Shown one piece after another: positions 1 to 13,091 of a DNA stretch of 64,000 nt; within the stretch, counting starts at the first letter, position 1, and each line of letters opens with the position of its first letter. The notes under the pieces are model-generated. The model searched no databases. It worked only from the letters and a program-made list of their open reading frames with translations, and was not told where the DNA came from. Source of the stretch: Paulownia fortunei (taxonomy: Eukaryota; Streptophyta; Magnoliopsida; Lamiales; Paulowniaceae); contig CM033115.1 of assembly GCA_019321725.1 (NCBI GenBank), positions 7,016,673 to 7,080,672 of the forward strand, given 5' to 3'. A program made the position numbers and the translations under genes.

Positions 1-3000
1 CATCATTGAATTTGGCTTATTATCATATATGGAGAAATAATTTTACTTTTTCAACATGTTATAAGGCTCATGAACTCTATGAAGCACTTGAAAGAGAAAA
101 AGGAATTCGCACAGAATACTCCAATGGCTCTGATATATGCTACCCACTTGAAGACCTGAATCTAGGGGTGAAAGGAAACCTTACGGAGCTTGAACCAGGT
201 CGTAGAGTAAAGCTTATTTTAGGTGAACCTGGGGTATCCCGTTTCTTCTACGACTGCATACTTTTTGATGCTCAGCGAGATTCTGGACCTTTCTCTGCTC
301 AGTTTCGTTTATTCCTTGTTCCCAAAGTTAGTTCCTTTTTTACTTGACATTTTATTTATTGTTTGAGATTCTATTGTTGTTTAATTCAGGAAAATGTGAA
401 GATAGTTATACTTGAATTGATTAAAACGTTGTGCATAATGAGTGTGTGAATCAAATATTAGCATCCCCTTTTTGGGACATATAGAACAGAATTCTTCTGA
501 AAAAGTAGAACATTTTTAAAATGAGAGTTTTATGTATTTATTTGCTAAAGAACTAACCTCTGAGTTGGATTTAAAACAACTATCTCTTTTTATTTCATTT
601 CTAATTTTGTGGTAGGATAGGGTATGGGAAGAGGGATCATGTTCTTCCTGTCAATTACTTTTCTGGACAGCATGGCATGCATTTTTCCTTATTATATCTA
701 ATGCTTTTGGTAATGCGAAATAAAGCAGCTTCAAATAAAGCATGCCTTTTTTCCTTAACTGTCTTCCCTTTAATTTACATATATTCTTTTGCTTTGTCCT
801 TTTAATAGCTTTGATATTTCAATTTCAAAATATGGTTAGACCTAGGAACTTTGATTGTTTTCTTGTTCCTTGTTAGTAATTTGAAGGTGTCCCCTTTTGT
901 GCTATATGATGCCACTCAATATTGGCATATTGTGTTACTTTATTTGTTTTCAATTCAACTGGTATGCGACTGAACTATATACTTCAGACGCGCACTCTTG
1001 AGTGGATGCTCTCATCAGGAGGACAATGGGTCATTGTTAAAAGCTTAAAGGCTGCTCGATTACTGATGGTAAATCTTTCCAGTTGCCAATAAATAGAGTG
1101 TACTTTCTTCCTTTATCTTGTCTCTTTGTTTTTCATTTTCTAATCATAGAATTATTTCCATTAATTTTAGATTGTACTGGATTCCAGACATTCTAATGTT
1201 GCCATGGAGGATATCCAGGTAATATCCAGCTTTATTTTCTGTAGCTGGAAGGTTCTGGCTTGCTTGCTGTAATTTTGGATGGCTTATTATATATATATAT
1301 ATATATATTTCTTATTTCAGAGGGATCTCTATTCTTTAGTCAAGCAATTGGCCCTAGGAGATTCTGATGATGGAGCTCAAATTCCGTAAGTATCTATCGG
1401 CATCTACGTATCCATCAGTATGATGTCTGGTATCATATTTCATTTGAATAATGCTTTTAGCTCTTGATTTCATCTCGGCCATGCTAATTTACGTATGAAA
1501 AGTCATTTCCCCATCTCTGTTGGTGTATATTTTGTTTAGTCACTTATTAGCTTTCATCAGTTGGCGCCATCCTTGTATGCATTTTTCGATCTTTTGTGGG
1601 CTTAGTTGAAGTCTTGTATGCACAAGTTCCCTTACTTCAATGGTATAACTTATTTAGCTGGGGTTAAAGGAGTTGCGAAGATACCTAGTTAGGCAATACC
1701 CTGTATGTGAAATAGTTCTCATTTAGCTTTTTTCGTATTGTGATACTCTAATAGGCATATTTACCATTGGAGCACCGAGCTACTTTAATGTAGACTTGAA
1801 CACCATACTATTGTTGGATATTAGCCTTGATTTTTCCTTATATGTCTTTTGAAGTGTTCTAAAAAACTGAAGTTTTGTGATTACAAGTAAGATGGCATCT
1901 TTGAGAAAATTATGGGACTACATTCTTTGTAAGAAAATCCTAGAACTGCATGACGAATGCAATTTTCGCCGTTTTGTTGGGAAACAAAGAAGGAAGCATG
2001 TGAAACCAAGGAGGGCGGAGGGTCGGGGAAGGCAGTGGTATTGTTCTCGTATGAATGGAATTTCTGTAGGTTAAGTGGAACTCTGTTAGGTACTTGATTA
2101 ACTCAAACTTTTTTATAAGCAAGAGAGATATGCAGTATATTTGTTGAGGTTTTGTGCATTCTTTTGCAGGCTACAGTTTACAATTAAGTTAAAAGAAGAT
2201 TTTTAAAGTAAGTTCTACATCTGTTCCATGGGATTGTGAATGTGTGCCTTGATAGCGCTACTTGATGCTTTGGGCTAGTGAGAGAAGGTAGAAGCAGCAC
2301 AGTCCTATTCATGTGCATTGAAATATTGCATGTCTTGTTGTCTGCATCTCATTCCTGGGCCTGTATTCCATTTTTGAGGTTTATACGTATTCATTCTTTT
2401 CATCATTGGCAAGCATCCTGTGCTCTGTTGCCAATTATGCCATAACTTTGAATTGGTTATTAAGTTCCAGTTTTATGTTGTAACTCAAGTCATAATATTA
2501 ATTGTAACCCGAAGCGGAAGAAAATTAGCTTAAAATTTTTTAACGTGCGTTGGATATAAATATTCTACATGCACGAGGCCACACCCGGAGAAGAAGACAA
2601 TCCACTATTAGTGACCGCGTTACATAATATAATAAATTTTGATGCCTTTCATGTACTGCTCAATGGATGGACTTGTTTGCAAGATCCGCTCGACTTGATC
2701 TTTTTCGTTGAACTCTGTTCAACATAGTTCGTCATTAAATAGCAGAGCATCCTCTCTCACTAACTTCATCTCTTTCTCCCAAAGGATGTCAATGTCGTGT
2801 TCCATTATAGTTTGAAACAAACTTTTCAAATCTCCAAGTTTGTTCGTAGAACTGCAGAATCTCGATCAATGATCGTGGTGTCTTAGAGACGGAAATTGTT
2901 GTTCTCTTTTGCTTGATATGCTCTCAAAACCATAGCAAGGACATATGAAGATATTTGTGTTTAAATACATAAACTTCATAAGATAGATACATATAAAGTT

Positions 3001-6000
3001 TTTTAGTCTAAGTCATAGCCTTTTCCCTATTACATTTTTCTAGTCTTTAATTATATAAGGAATCTAAGATACATAAAACCATAAGTTTCCTAATTGGACT
3101 AGATATCAATGTCCATGGAAACCGGCCAGCTAAGATCCTCCAAATCTTCCGGATATGGAAAGTTCCTTGAAGCTTTAATTCTCCAACATCTCCTCAGGAA
3201 TCCGCCATCCAGATTAGGCAAGCTTCCATCCGGATGAGGTCCAATCCTGCAAGACAATCTCCATAAAATTTGTCCGCATATGGTATGGTAAGTCGGTTGC
3301 ACTTTGAATCCTACAAGGAATCAAACACAATAAGTTAAATGGACATCAAAATAAGTTTCAATACGGAAAGTGCATCTGCAAGCTTGGAAACTTCCCAAAT
3401 TTGCAGATTTTGTTTTGCAAATAAATGCCAACAAAATATAAACTTAATACTTACTCCATTGACAATTAAAATCTCTGTTTTTGTGCCAGAAAATTACAAA
3501 TATTTATGTTCATATAAGCCGTAATCAGACCTTTCTATTATGCTTAAACTGTGGTGCACTAATAAAACGAGAAAAGAGAAAGCATTCAAGTATTTGTGAT
3601 GTTGTGGGTGCATTACGCCTTTTCCTTGCTATATATAACTGAGTATTGCCAGATATGAGTTGAAGTGTGTTGGCTTCTTGGTTTCAAAACCTTTTCCTTT
3701 TGACTTGCTAGAGTTTATCAAATGGGTCTTTTGCAGGTTTGTGGTTGCAAGTGATGGAATTAAGCAGCGAAAAATTCTGCACCAGGTTGAAGAATTACTA
3801 TCTCTTGTTTCATTTAACGAGATGTCTAATGATTGTATTGGTTCTCTTTTTCATTTGTAGAACTAGTTCTAGAATCTAGGTATCTGAGTACCATAACTAT
3901 GAAATTAATGTGCCCATACTTTGGTAGACACTGATAATTCTGACTTCTACTGAAGTAGTGTAGAGTATTTTTCTGAATTCTGACAGACTGACATTGATTA
4001 TTTGCCATCTTAAAACGCCTTACATTGTTGACATTGACTATCCTTATATAATTGCTCATGTGGCTTGAATGTGTTGTTCTCTCCGCAATTTCTTATATTG
4101 CTCATCTTCATGGAGGCTTTAAAATCACCAATAATTGCATTTGTTCTCTAAAAGACATTTACCCGCAGAAGTAACTCTTTTAAGCTTAGTGTCCAACTAT
4201 GTTCTGTAGTATAAGCGTCTTTTTGGCCAGTTGCATCTCGTTGCAGTCCAATGCATGAAAGTTATCTTGGGTAAAGAACTCTACAAGTCTTCGTAATGGC
4301 ACATGACATGCAATTCTACGTCTTTGTGGGGGAGTGTGAAAGCTATCAAGGCAAAGAACTCTACATGTCATTGTACTGGAAGCATTGGAAGGAATAGGAA
4401 GATTAATGTAATAGCAATTCTTTATTTATGTTCATGGATAGATTTGTAAGAGAAAATCCTGCATGTGGTTATACCCTGTTGGAGGATATGGTAATTGACT
4501 CTCTATTCCCTTTAACAATACCAAGAAATGTGCAAGCTGAAGCCTAATTAGGAAAGGTGAAAAAAGGAAACTAGGCCAGGTGTTTGGCCCTGGTCCTTGT
4601 GGTTACTGAATTCCATGAACTGTGAAAGAAACGATACCAAATGAAAGGAAAAATTGGATAATGGGGGTGAGGCTTCAGAATTCTACTGATCCCTTGTGGT
4701 TTCAGGAGAATCAACTTTTTCTATGACAGCATCCCGTTATATTTGTGTGGTAGCATTCGCCGAAGATGAGAGAATTTTTTTCTGTAAAGTACAAATCTTT
4801 GCTTGAGTTGTTCCTGAACATCTTAATTAAATCTTAGATTTGAAACCATCTTACTAATCAGGAGATAGGTGCAAACTCTAACCCTATTTTTACTCTAAAA
4901 GAGGAAAAGCAAGTGGCATCGCATCCGAATGAAGTTTTCCCCAGCAAAGGCTTTAATAGGTGTCTTTTGTTGTTATATCAATTGCATTACTGTATTCAGT
5001 GCTGCTGACCAGCTCATCTAGCTCTTTTACTAAATAGTTAGAAGTCGAGGGGCTGTTTCACTGTGTTTAAACCGATGCATTTGCTTGACCTACACAACCT
5101 ACAATATCAGTGGGGTCTTATGGGGAAAACGGTGATCACTGTTTGAAATAGAGTTCTTTATCATTGCTAAAAGGGAGCTTTCAACGTAATAATTAGTATT
5201 TAACTTTTTTAATGAGTTTCATTTCTCTATCATTAGATATTTCATATCTGCGGCTCATAGAGTCTCATCTCTCTATCTCCTTTTCGATATTTCTTTCTTT
5301 TGGTTTGTCCAGGTTACATCTGCCTTGGCTGGTCCAATCGTTGTAGATGATGTGATCTATGAAAAGATTGATGCTGCTGTTAATCGTCACTTTCCATCTA
5401 AGCATTTGCTAATCCGCCGCGTTACTTTTGAGGGTATGGTGCAATCTGAAGCTCTTTTATCGAGAGGACCAAAAGAAATTTCAAGTGAAGTAGAGAAAAA
5501 TAAAGTGCAGGCAGCTTCCAAAACCAGGAAGAAAGGAAAGCAGAGAAAATTTGATTCTCAATCATCTGGGTCTCATGGTGAGGGGCTGATCTCTATCTCG
5601 TTGTTTGTAACTTTTGAGAATTTTTCTTTGAGAAATCAGATTACCTGACTGAATTCTAATATTTTTCTGTTATGATTTTACTCCAAATGGTAAAAAAGTT
5701 CAATTGTTCCTAAAATTAATTTCTGGAATCTAAATGCATCTTTTTTGTTCATACATAATATGCAGTTACTAGAAGGATTGATGCCTGATAGACCTTTTCC
5801 TTTATTTTTTCCACTTTGGCTGAGTGATCGAATTCCTTTTTAAACAGGGAAAAGTTCTTCCGAAAGTCTCGTGAAAAATTTGACGTTAAGTGTTTCAGGG
5901 TGCCATTTATAAACAGTAAATGTTATATAAAATTAGTGATTTTCCATTAAGGGAGGCAATTTTTTTTTTTCAAATTTTTATCATTTACTGCTTGATGAGA

Positions 6001-9000
6001 ATATGCAACTTATGGTTTTGGGTTTCCAGTTTAGTTCCTCATGTTTTAGATTTTAGATTCTTTTCAATCATGAAATCTTGCTGTGATACAATCAACAAAA
6101 GTGTTTCCTGCTCTCAGCTGAGATATCTGTCTCATGTTTTGGTGATTGAGGTTCATCTTTTGTAATGAATTCATAACCAAACAGGTTTCGTTTGAGCTTG
6201 TTGCATCACATTTAACCCCCAAATGAACCATTCATGTATTTAACTTGAGATATGGTTAGGTTTTATCAGAGGTACAATTCAAGAATCCAAAGAGTTCAAA
6301 TCGGGAAATAAAAAGTTATTCAATGGGAGATACATCTCAAGTTGGGCTAAATACAAAGTCTAAGGTTCTATTCATAGACAGAAAACAATGGGCTGCCACG
6401 TGTTTGATTTTTTCCTTGCTCGATTGTAGGAAAACAATCTTTGAAGGCACGGGCCGAAATCCTGCCTGATCACTATAGTTTAGCAGTTGCTGAGTAGCGT
6501 AAATTGGGGGTATCTTGGTGGCTGAAACTGAACATGCCTAGGTTGTAATGAAGTTGAAATAGCTTTGCATGTGTCTCTGTTTTGAGTTGCAAATTCCAGT
6601 AAAACTGATTCTAGTCAATCTTCTTTTTGTATTGACAGTGTGGGATTAGATAGCAGTTTAAAATTGTTGGTGTCTAACAGCTGCTGCTTGGCCCTCAACT
6701 AAAGATCTCTTTCCTCCACGAACTTGATAATGCAAAATAATTGTGAATGATTCGGTAAAATTAGATCTGGATCTTATAAGTTGGACATAAACTAGTCACA
6801 CTTTTCTCCCACTACCAAAGTGGGACAAATTGTCGCAATTCTCTTGTGTTTATTTGTTTTTCAATGATGTTAGACGCAGAATATAGAACACTTCAACATA
6901 TGTGTCCTTAAATTGTCTTTGGAATTCCTAAACGGACCACAAATTTCCTTGATGGCTGAAAGTAACTCATTGTTTGAACTTAATGTCACATGTTTAATCA
7001 TTAAGTTTCATATTGTTTCTCTCTCTTTTTTTATGTTCTTCTATTCCCCCCCACCTAGGAAAAAGACTAACAATACCATGCCCATCCCTTGCCGCTTCAT
7101 GTGTTTTCTTACTTCTTGATTAAATCACATCAAAATGGAATTCATGCGGCTCACATTTTCTTAGATTTCTTATGACACCAGTAACATAATAAGTGAGTAC
7201 TTGAGTAATTGACTTCTCTTGTCATAGATTTCTTATGACACGAGTAACATATTAAGTGAGTACTTGAGTAATTGACTTCTCTTGATTTTTTATGCTACTA
7301 GTTAGATAACAAAGTCCCTATATTTTTGTCCTTCAATGTGTTTTCAGTTCATCAGCATATTTCTGAAGCTCTCAGTTCCAATATTTTATAGGATTAGTGG
7401 ACTTCAGGTTCATGTTGCAAGGAGGGCTTCCTTGAGAATGTGCTCTATCAAGTATTTTTGTCTCTTTTTTTTTTGTTATATTTTTATGCTAGGCAAAAAC
7501 ATTGTCTCTATTGATGCCTTTTTAGGTTCCAGATGCAAGAATAATAAGAAATGTAGCTTAGGTGCAGTGCAATTTCCTTGAGGTGCAAATAGACATGCTA
7601 GCAACTTTTACTACCGTCTGTAAGTCATAGCCCAAGTATGCTTTACATGCTAAAGTAATTTCAGGTCCAGCTACCTTAGGTTTCACTTTTTTAGTTGCAC
7701 TTTTTTACACTTACTGTTATCTACTTCTGAGAAATAGAAGTAACAATATTTGTTCATCTTCCTTAACTAGTGTATCATCTTTTTTATCGTTTGGGGCAGC
7801 ATCAAGTGGTGAAATGAAAGTTTATCACAACTATTTGGCAAGTGCATACCACAATGGGATTATTTCTGGATTAATGTTGATTTCTTTACATTTGAAAGGA
7901 TCTACCTCAGCTTGGGGATTGGTGAGCCATCTAGTTTCTCTTGAAAGCACATATAATTTACTACCTTGTTTGTTTACCTTAAATGTTTCTCAACAAAGTT
8001 GGCAAGCTTAAATAAGTCACTTTTGGACTATGTTTCTAAAATTTGCTATTCATATTGATGTCTAAATTTTGAATAATGAATATTCTAATTGTTATTACTG
8101 TTATTTTCGTATTGTTATTGTTATTATTATTATTATCATTATCACTATTACTATTGTTATCATTATTATTGTTATTATTATTCTTTATTCATATTGATGT
8201 CAAAATTATGGAAATGAATACTCTTATGTATTATTATTTGCTATTCGTATTGATGTTGTAAAAATGAATACTCTACACATTATTATTGTTAGTGTTGTTT
8301 TTATTAGTATTCTTGTTGTTGTTGTTGTGGTTTGTGTGGGAGGAGAGGTGCAAGGAAAGGGCATATGTGTAGGCTGGTAGTGCAAAAACATGCTATTTTT
8401 CATATGGCCCAGTTAACCTCTTAAACTTGATGTCTGCCTCAAAGGGGCTCTGCCTATGCTCTCCTGTGTGCCACCTCACCTTGGAGCAGTCCAGATTTTG
8501 GGCCCGTGGCTTCAGTTTTCCAAAAGATCTCGAACTGAAGTTGCCTTTTCCCTCTTCGCCAGGTCAAAACAGTGGTTATTGGTCTTGGAGCAGGATTACT
8601 TCCTATGTTTATGAAGAATTGCCTACCTTCTCTGAAGATTGAGGTGTAATGAAATTCTGAATTACAGTATGCCATTTTTATATTGCTATCTTGTCCTTAT
8701 GCAAATTCTTGATTTGACAGATCGCTGAGTTAGATCCTGTGGTTTTGGATGTTGCTAGAGAATATTTTGGTTTTAGAGAAGATGAACGCGTAAAGGTAGC
8801 ACTTACTATTCTATTAATTCCTGCTGTTTTCACCAACTAAATAGAAATTAGAGTGTGCAAAAAGGATATTTTTCTTGCTTGAGGTTCTGAACAACTTTTG
8901 GTTCTAACAACCAAGTTCGTTTAGCTGCTCTGCTTAGCAGACTCATTTTATGCAGTTAAAGTTATCACTGTCAAGGTTAATAGTGAATTAATCAAACAGA

Positions 9001-10611
9001 AAGAACTCTTAACTGAGTATATTTGCCATGCCATAGTTCTAAATTTAGGCAAAAAAGATTAATCCATTAGAAGATACTAATATTCTTGTCGATTAGGTGT
9101 AAGAAAACAAAGTGCTCCAGTCAGATTGAATTATAAAGATGATACAAACTTCTGCAATTGATCAATTTTATGATGTTCAAACTTAAATTCCTTGCAGTTC
9201 CTCTTCCATATCTTCCAATCCCTGTTGGGAAATCCATTTGACTGTCTCTATTTAAGCAGAATCAGCAACTCAAGAAAATCTCTATTTTGCAGATTTGCAA
9301 CACAAGTAACTTATAATTAAAACATTGGTCTGATTTTACAAATATGTGCAAGAAGCTCTTAAGTTTATTCTCCTATTGTTGTTGTTGCTAATTGGAACTT
9401 GAATGTGAAACAGTTGCTATACAGAGTCATCGGGAAAATCTTGAGGAATTATTGCAACCATCTATACAGTTTGATCATCAAAAAGAGGAGTATTTATGTT
9501 GAATCTCAATGATGCCATGTCGTTTTCATTTTTAGAGGACTGGAATGTATTTTTTATGCCTTTTCATGTTATATCGTAATATTATTATCATCACAATTAC
9601 ATATATTTATTTACTATTATTATCGTTTTGTTTGTTTGGGGTGGGTGGGGGGTGGGGGCTTGGGGCATTGTTTAAGTAGAAGAGTAAGCATTTGGTTCCT
9701 ACTTGTCACGGGAGAAAAGATTAGTTAACTTTTTACCCTGTGATATTATAGTGCATATGTTAGTCTAAAGATGCTTATATTCTCTCTTTAATTGGAAGCA
9801 TTGCTTTTATTATTTTCTTTCTTTTTCTTACCTGCTCAGGTACATATCACCGATGGAATTAAGTTTGTCAGGGAGAAAGCAGATTCCAAGGCAGGTAGAG
9901 TAGCAACAATTAGTTGTAATAAACAAAGATGATATGCTCTACAAGAAGTAATTGAATGGTTGCACTCTAGTTCATGCAGAAGGGAAAGGCTATTCCAAAG
10001 TTGACATACTTATAGTTGATGCAGACTCACCAAACTCAAGGTAATGTAGCTTTTAATCAAACCAATTGTCATCTTTATTCTGTTCTTACAAGTTTTCATT
10101 TGTTTCACCTGGTACTCTTATTGTGCAGTTATGGTCTGAGCTCTCCAGCGGCAGGTTTTGTTGAGGAATCTTTTCTCTTGAACATAAAAAACTCACTTTC
10201 TGAGGAAGGTTTATTCGTCTTTAATTTGGTCTCAAGGTCCTCTGCTGTGAAGGGTGCAGTATATTCAAGATTGAAAATGGTGAGAACAGAAGTAACATAA
10301 AAATATGATTTGAAAATTAATTCTTATCTAAGCTGTTGCTCTTCAAGTTTTTCCACATTAGATTCATTCTGATACTTAGTTTGGTGTCTTGTCTCCTTGT
10401 GCATATTTTGCAGGTATTTAGCAACCTCTTTTCCCTCCAGCTAGAGGAAGATGTCAGTGAAGTAATTTTTGCCCTCAAGACGGACTCTCCCATCAAGGAG
10501 GATCAGCTTTCTGAAGCTTGTAATGTACTTGCAAGAACGTTAGAGCTGGAAAAGCAGTTGTGGAGCCAAAGAGTCATAGATGCCTCAAAATTGATCAAGC
10601 CTCTAAGATGA
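1..10611 (+). CDS. METTL13: METTL13 / eEF1A-KNMT-like SAM-dependent methyltransferase, 5'-partial, multi-exon
   Basis: Exons by splice sites and frame: 1(or 66)-326, 988-1068, 1171-1218, 1321-1385, 3737-3785, 5313-5577, 7800-7921, 8563-8643, 8721-8795, 9840-9894, 9980-10040, 10129-10279, 10414-10611 (TGA 10609-10611). All introns are GT-AG and phases match across every junction, giving about 500-523 codons. The C-terminal part shows a class I methyltransferase fold: motif I VVIGLGAGLLP (exon at 8563), acidic post-I IAELDP (8721), HITDGIKFV (9840), VDILIVDADSP (9980), then SSPAAGFVEESFL. In animals METTL13 has two such domains that methylate eEF1A at Lys55 and at its N-terminus; this is the C-terminal one plus the linker. 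A lysine-rich basic stretch (KTRKKGKQRKF) lies near 5,520. The first 65 bases are AT-rich and end in ATAAG, so they could be an intron tail. The plant substrate is inferred. Confidence 0.85.
1386..3736 (+). other. Long intron (2.35 kb) of the methyltransferase gene
   Basis: Donor GTAAGT at 1386 and acceptor TTGCAG ending at 3736 are both clear, and the split Pro codon (CC|G) is restored across them. The intron holds no coding signal on either strand. Its middle third (about 2.5-3.4 kb) looks like inserted repetitive DNA. Confidence 0.75.
2503..3432 (-). repeat. Possible solo LTR inside the long intron
   Basis: The stretch starts TGTAACCCGAAGCGGAAG, which read on the minus strand resembles the 3' ends of long copia LTRs (CTTCCGCTTCGGGTTACA). 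A candidate matching end is GCCAACA at 3426-3432. Base composition is less AT-rich than the flanks. No target duplication was found, and the right boundary is a guess. Confidence 0.25.
3786..5312 (+). other. Intron of the methyltransferase gene, no other feature
   Basis: The intron lies between exons ending CAG|GTTGAA and starting TTTGTCCAG|GTTACA. I see only scattered AT-rich sequence and no embedded ORF or repeat that I can name. Confidence 0.7.
5578..7799 (+). other. Intron of the methyltransferase gene (2.2 kb)
   Basis: Donor GTGAGG at 5578 and acceptor GGGCAG ending at 7799; the split Ala codon (G|CA) joins the two exons in frame. A small unrecognised exon inside cannot be excluded, but the reading SGSHA-SSGEMKVYHNYL is continuous without one. 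It contains the 60-bp tandem duplication annotated separately. Confidence 0.7.
7162..7284. repeat. 60-bp tandem duplication in intron
   Basis: Copy 1 is 7162-7221 and copy 2 is 7225-7284, period 63. Both start TAGATTTCTTATGACAC and end GACTTCTCTTG, and they differ at only a few bases, so the duplication is recent. Confidence 0.9.
8044..8290. repeat. ATT-rich microsatellite and degenerate repeat in intron
   Basis: Runs of TTA/ATT dominate 8090-8192. They are flanked by three diverged copies of a unit containing ATTCATATTGATGT and ATGAATACTCT. The leucine-rich reading this produces is low-complexity artefact and lies within the intron 7922-8562. Confidence 0.75.
9638..9665 (+). other. G-quadruplex-capable G-run cluster in intron
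   Basis: Runs of 4, 3, 6, 5 and 4 guanines separated by one to a few bases lie on the coding strand of the 8796-9839 intron. This meets the usual G4 motif rule, so the pre-mRNA could fold here. No function is shown. Confidence 0.55.
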
Positions 10612-11010
10612 TGAAGAGAGCAAGTTTCTGGATGAAAATTTGTGAAATATCATGCAATTCCTCTCAGAATATAAAATTACTGGTAAGATTGTAGCTCATT
10701 CAGTTTCCAAAGTTTCAAAATGCAGCTAGACATGGTTTATTTTTTGCACATTTACCTGTCCATTACAATGATTAGCTCGACAACAGCCCCACCCATGGGA
10801 GAATGTACACAGGTTGGTTTGATTCTGGTGACTTTTAAGTGAATTGGCATGGCACATGCGCCAGACTTTTGCCTGTTGGCCAAACATATTAGCTCACACT
10901 GGATGTACTCAAAATAGTCTAGTTTGGTATTTGCCGCGTGCTCTGTTTGTTGTTTGTACTATATTGTAAGCAAGTTGTATATTTCGCTATATGGTTGCAT
11001 TTCGTTGATC
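10612..11010 (+). other. Probable 3' UTR and downstream region of the methyltransferase gene
   Basis: This is non-coding sequence after the TGA. Around 10,960-10,985 there is a U-rich stretch with ATATTGTAAG and TTGTAT, the loose far-upstream/near-upstream context of plant polyadenylation. The exact end cannot be placed. Confidence 0.4.
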
Positions 11011-11598
11011 TCAAGCATTATTGACATCATAAATTTTTACATTCCACATTATCTGTATCTTTGTGTGAATATACGATCATAATGTGGACATCAAAATTTC
11101 CTATAAGGTTGTAGTCCGAACAACCATATTCATGGTCATACTTTGCGTGAATTACGACTATATTCCTTGAATTTTGATCTAAATACAAATGATCCGCCTT
11201 TTAAAAATAAGGGATAAGTAACCTCTTGTGTTTCAGTGAAGTAGCAAAATAAAACATTAGTAACCTCATGTGTTTTAGTGAAGTTGCAAAAGCTCCTTGC
11301 ATTAAAATAATAGCCTAAAAATCCTTCATATTATTTCAAAATTCTGCACAAAAACCATTATTTTATCAAAGTTAACTAATATATATGCGCTGAAAATGCA
11401 AAAGTCATTGTGTGAGGTCTTATTTTCACTCAATATTCCACTAAAATTGACTAATATACCCCTTGCTTGTAACATATGTAATATTACAAATAAAAAATAT
11501 AATATAATATAAAGTTGCAAAAAGTATATAATATATATTAAACATAAATCCACTTTACCTACTTGATTCCTTCTGAAGTTTTTTAAAAGATGATAATT
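11011..11598. other. AT-rich intergenic DNA
   Basis: No gene is seen. A short phrase of the type GTAACCTC(T/A)TGTGTTT occurs twice (about 11,219 and 11,260), suggesting a small local duplication. Confidence 0.5.
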
Positions 11599-13045
11599 TT
11601 AGTTGAAACAGTTTTTGATCCATTTATAAAAATGAAATACCTTCTCAATTTCATTTTTCAAGTGATGGCACTTCTCAATGGAGTACCCTTTGTCCCAGTG
11701 ATAGCGGCAATATTTATCTGATTTCATTTGTTTGAGATTCTCATGTATTTGCCTCGAACGTTGAAGAAACCCTGTTGTTCTGCTAGCATCATTACCTCGG
11801 ACAGTAGCTTTCAAAGGGGTGAAGTGTGTGAACCCAAATGGGGATACATGCCTCCTCTCCTCCTTCTTTCTTTCCATGGGTCGTTCAATTTTCCCTTTGC
11901 TTCCTTTTGCCCAGGGTTCCAAGACTTGTCGTCTTTTCAATTTTTATGTACTTCTCAGCTGGGGCCAACAATTCTTCTAGTGTGAGGTGAGGTTTGCCTG
12001 CAATGGATTCCTTGAACCTTCCATGATGAAGGTTTTGTTGCATAATGCCGGCGAGTAGCTTGTGGTTTACATGGGGAACTTTGTGAATTACTTCCACAAA
12101 GTATCGAACGTACTCTCGGAGTGGCTTAGCCTCTTTCTATATGATGACAAATAAGTATGCAACCATCTTCAGATACTTACGGTTGATAGAGAACTAGAAC
12201 AAGAACCTCCGGGTCATTTGCTCCAAATTGATGATGTTCCCGATGGGCAATTAATTGAACCATGTCAGTGCCTGTTTAGTCAAGGTGGTCTAAAATATTT
12301 TGCAATAAGCCGCATCGCTCAGATCGTACAAGTCCACCTTTGCATAAAACTTGTCAAGGTGCTCCTACGGGTCACCAGTCTCGTCAAATTCAGTCAAGTT
12401 AGATATTTTGATTCCAATCAGTAGGGACTCGACCAAGACAACAATACAAAATGGGCTATACCGTGGAGGAGCGACTACTAGTGGAAGACAATCCTCCACT
12501 TGGGTATGAATAGTGGATGGAACTGTATGCACTCTAATATGAGTCCCCGTAATTTTTCCCTTGGGTCTCGTTCGAGCTACGGGTTATGATGCATGGCTGC
12601 TTTTGCTCTCATGAGGTTCCGTAGCTCTTCATTGCGACGTTGTGCGTTATTCCATCCGATCAACTGCTAGCGACGATGCTCGACTACCATGAGGTGAGAG
12701 GCGCGACTCCTTCTCACGTTGACAACATGCCCCCTTACGCTAGCGAGGTTTCTCCTGACGCAGGTTGGCAGCAAACTGGGCGACCACTTCGGCTACTACA
12801 TATGCCGAAGCATCCTCAATCAATCTCCTTAGCACCACTGGTGCCAACTACACCATTGTCAGCTGGGAAGGATCACCCGAACGAGGTGGAGATGAAGCTC
12901 GTGGGGGTAGCGGACCTGGCTAAGGATTCACCATGTTGCTATGAGCACCTTCGATAGGGAAGTCGCCTCTATTGTTACAGACGCCCCCAGCTCGTGTGTT
13001 GTCTTGTATGATGGCTTCTCGTGCTGCCCTAGATCTAGTCAACAT
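11599..13045 (-). pseudogene. Tat-lineage Ty3/gypsy gag relic
   Basis: Read leftward from an ATG at 13045 (MLTRSRAAREA), the frame-shifted product has the order of a Tat-type gag. A retrotransposon gag core (LTKQALTWFN, then YFVEVIHKVPHVNHKLLAG) falls near 12.3-12.0 kb. SIAGKPHLTLEELLAPAEKY follows at about 11,950-12,020, and the C-terminal Cys/His segment KYCRYHWDKGYSIEKCHHLK at about 11,660-11,720. Gag forms the virus-like particle that packages retrotransposon RNA. Several stops interrupt the core. No protease or pol follows, so the element was cut off after gag. Confidence 0.75.
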
Positions 13046-13070
13046 TCTCAAATAACAGTTGTAGGCTAAC

Positions 13071-13090
13071 TTCTCACAGACAACGTCAAA
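13071..13090 (-). other. Degenerate primer-binding site of the Tat relic
   Basis: On the minus strand it reads TTTGACGTTGTCTGTGAGAA, close to the common Tat-type GGCGCCGTCTGTGGGAA just downstream of the 5' LTR. It lies between the LTR-like block and the gag ATG, as expected. Confidence 0.6.
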
Positions 13091-13091
13091 A

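Noticed and set aside
8076..8261. Leucine/valine-rich short plus-strand reading
   Set aside because: It is produced by an ATT/TTG microsatellite inside an intron of the methyltransferase gene.
12640..12957. Plus-strand reading in the 12.6-13.0 kb region as a gene
   Set aside because: It lies opposite the Tat gag, which has recognisable motifs on the minus strand; no plus-strand domain is seen.
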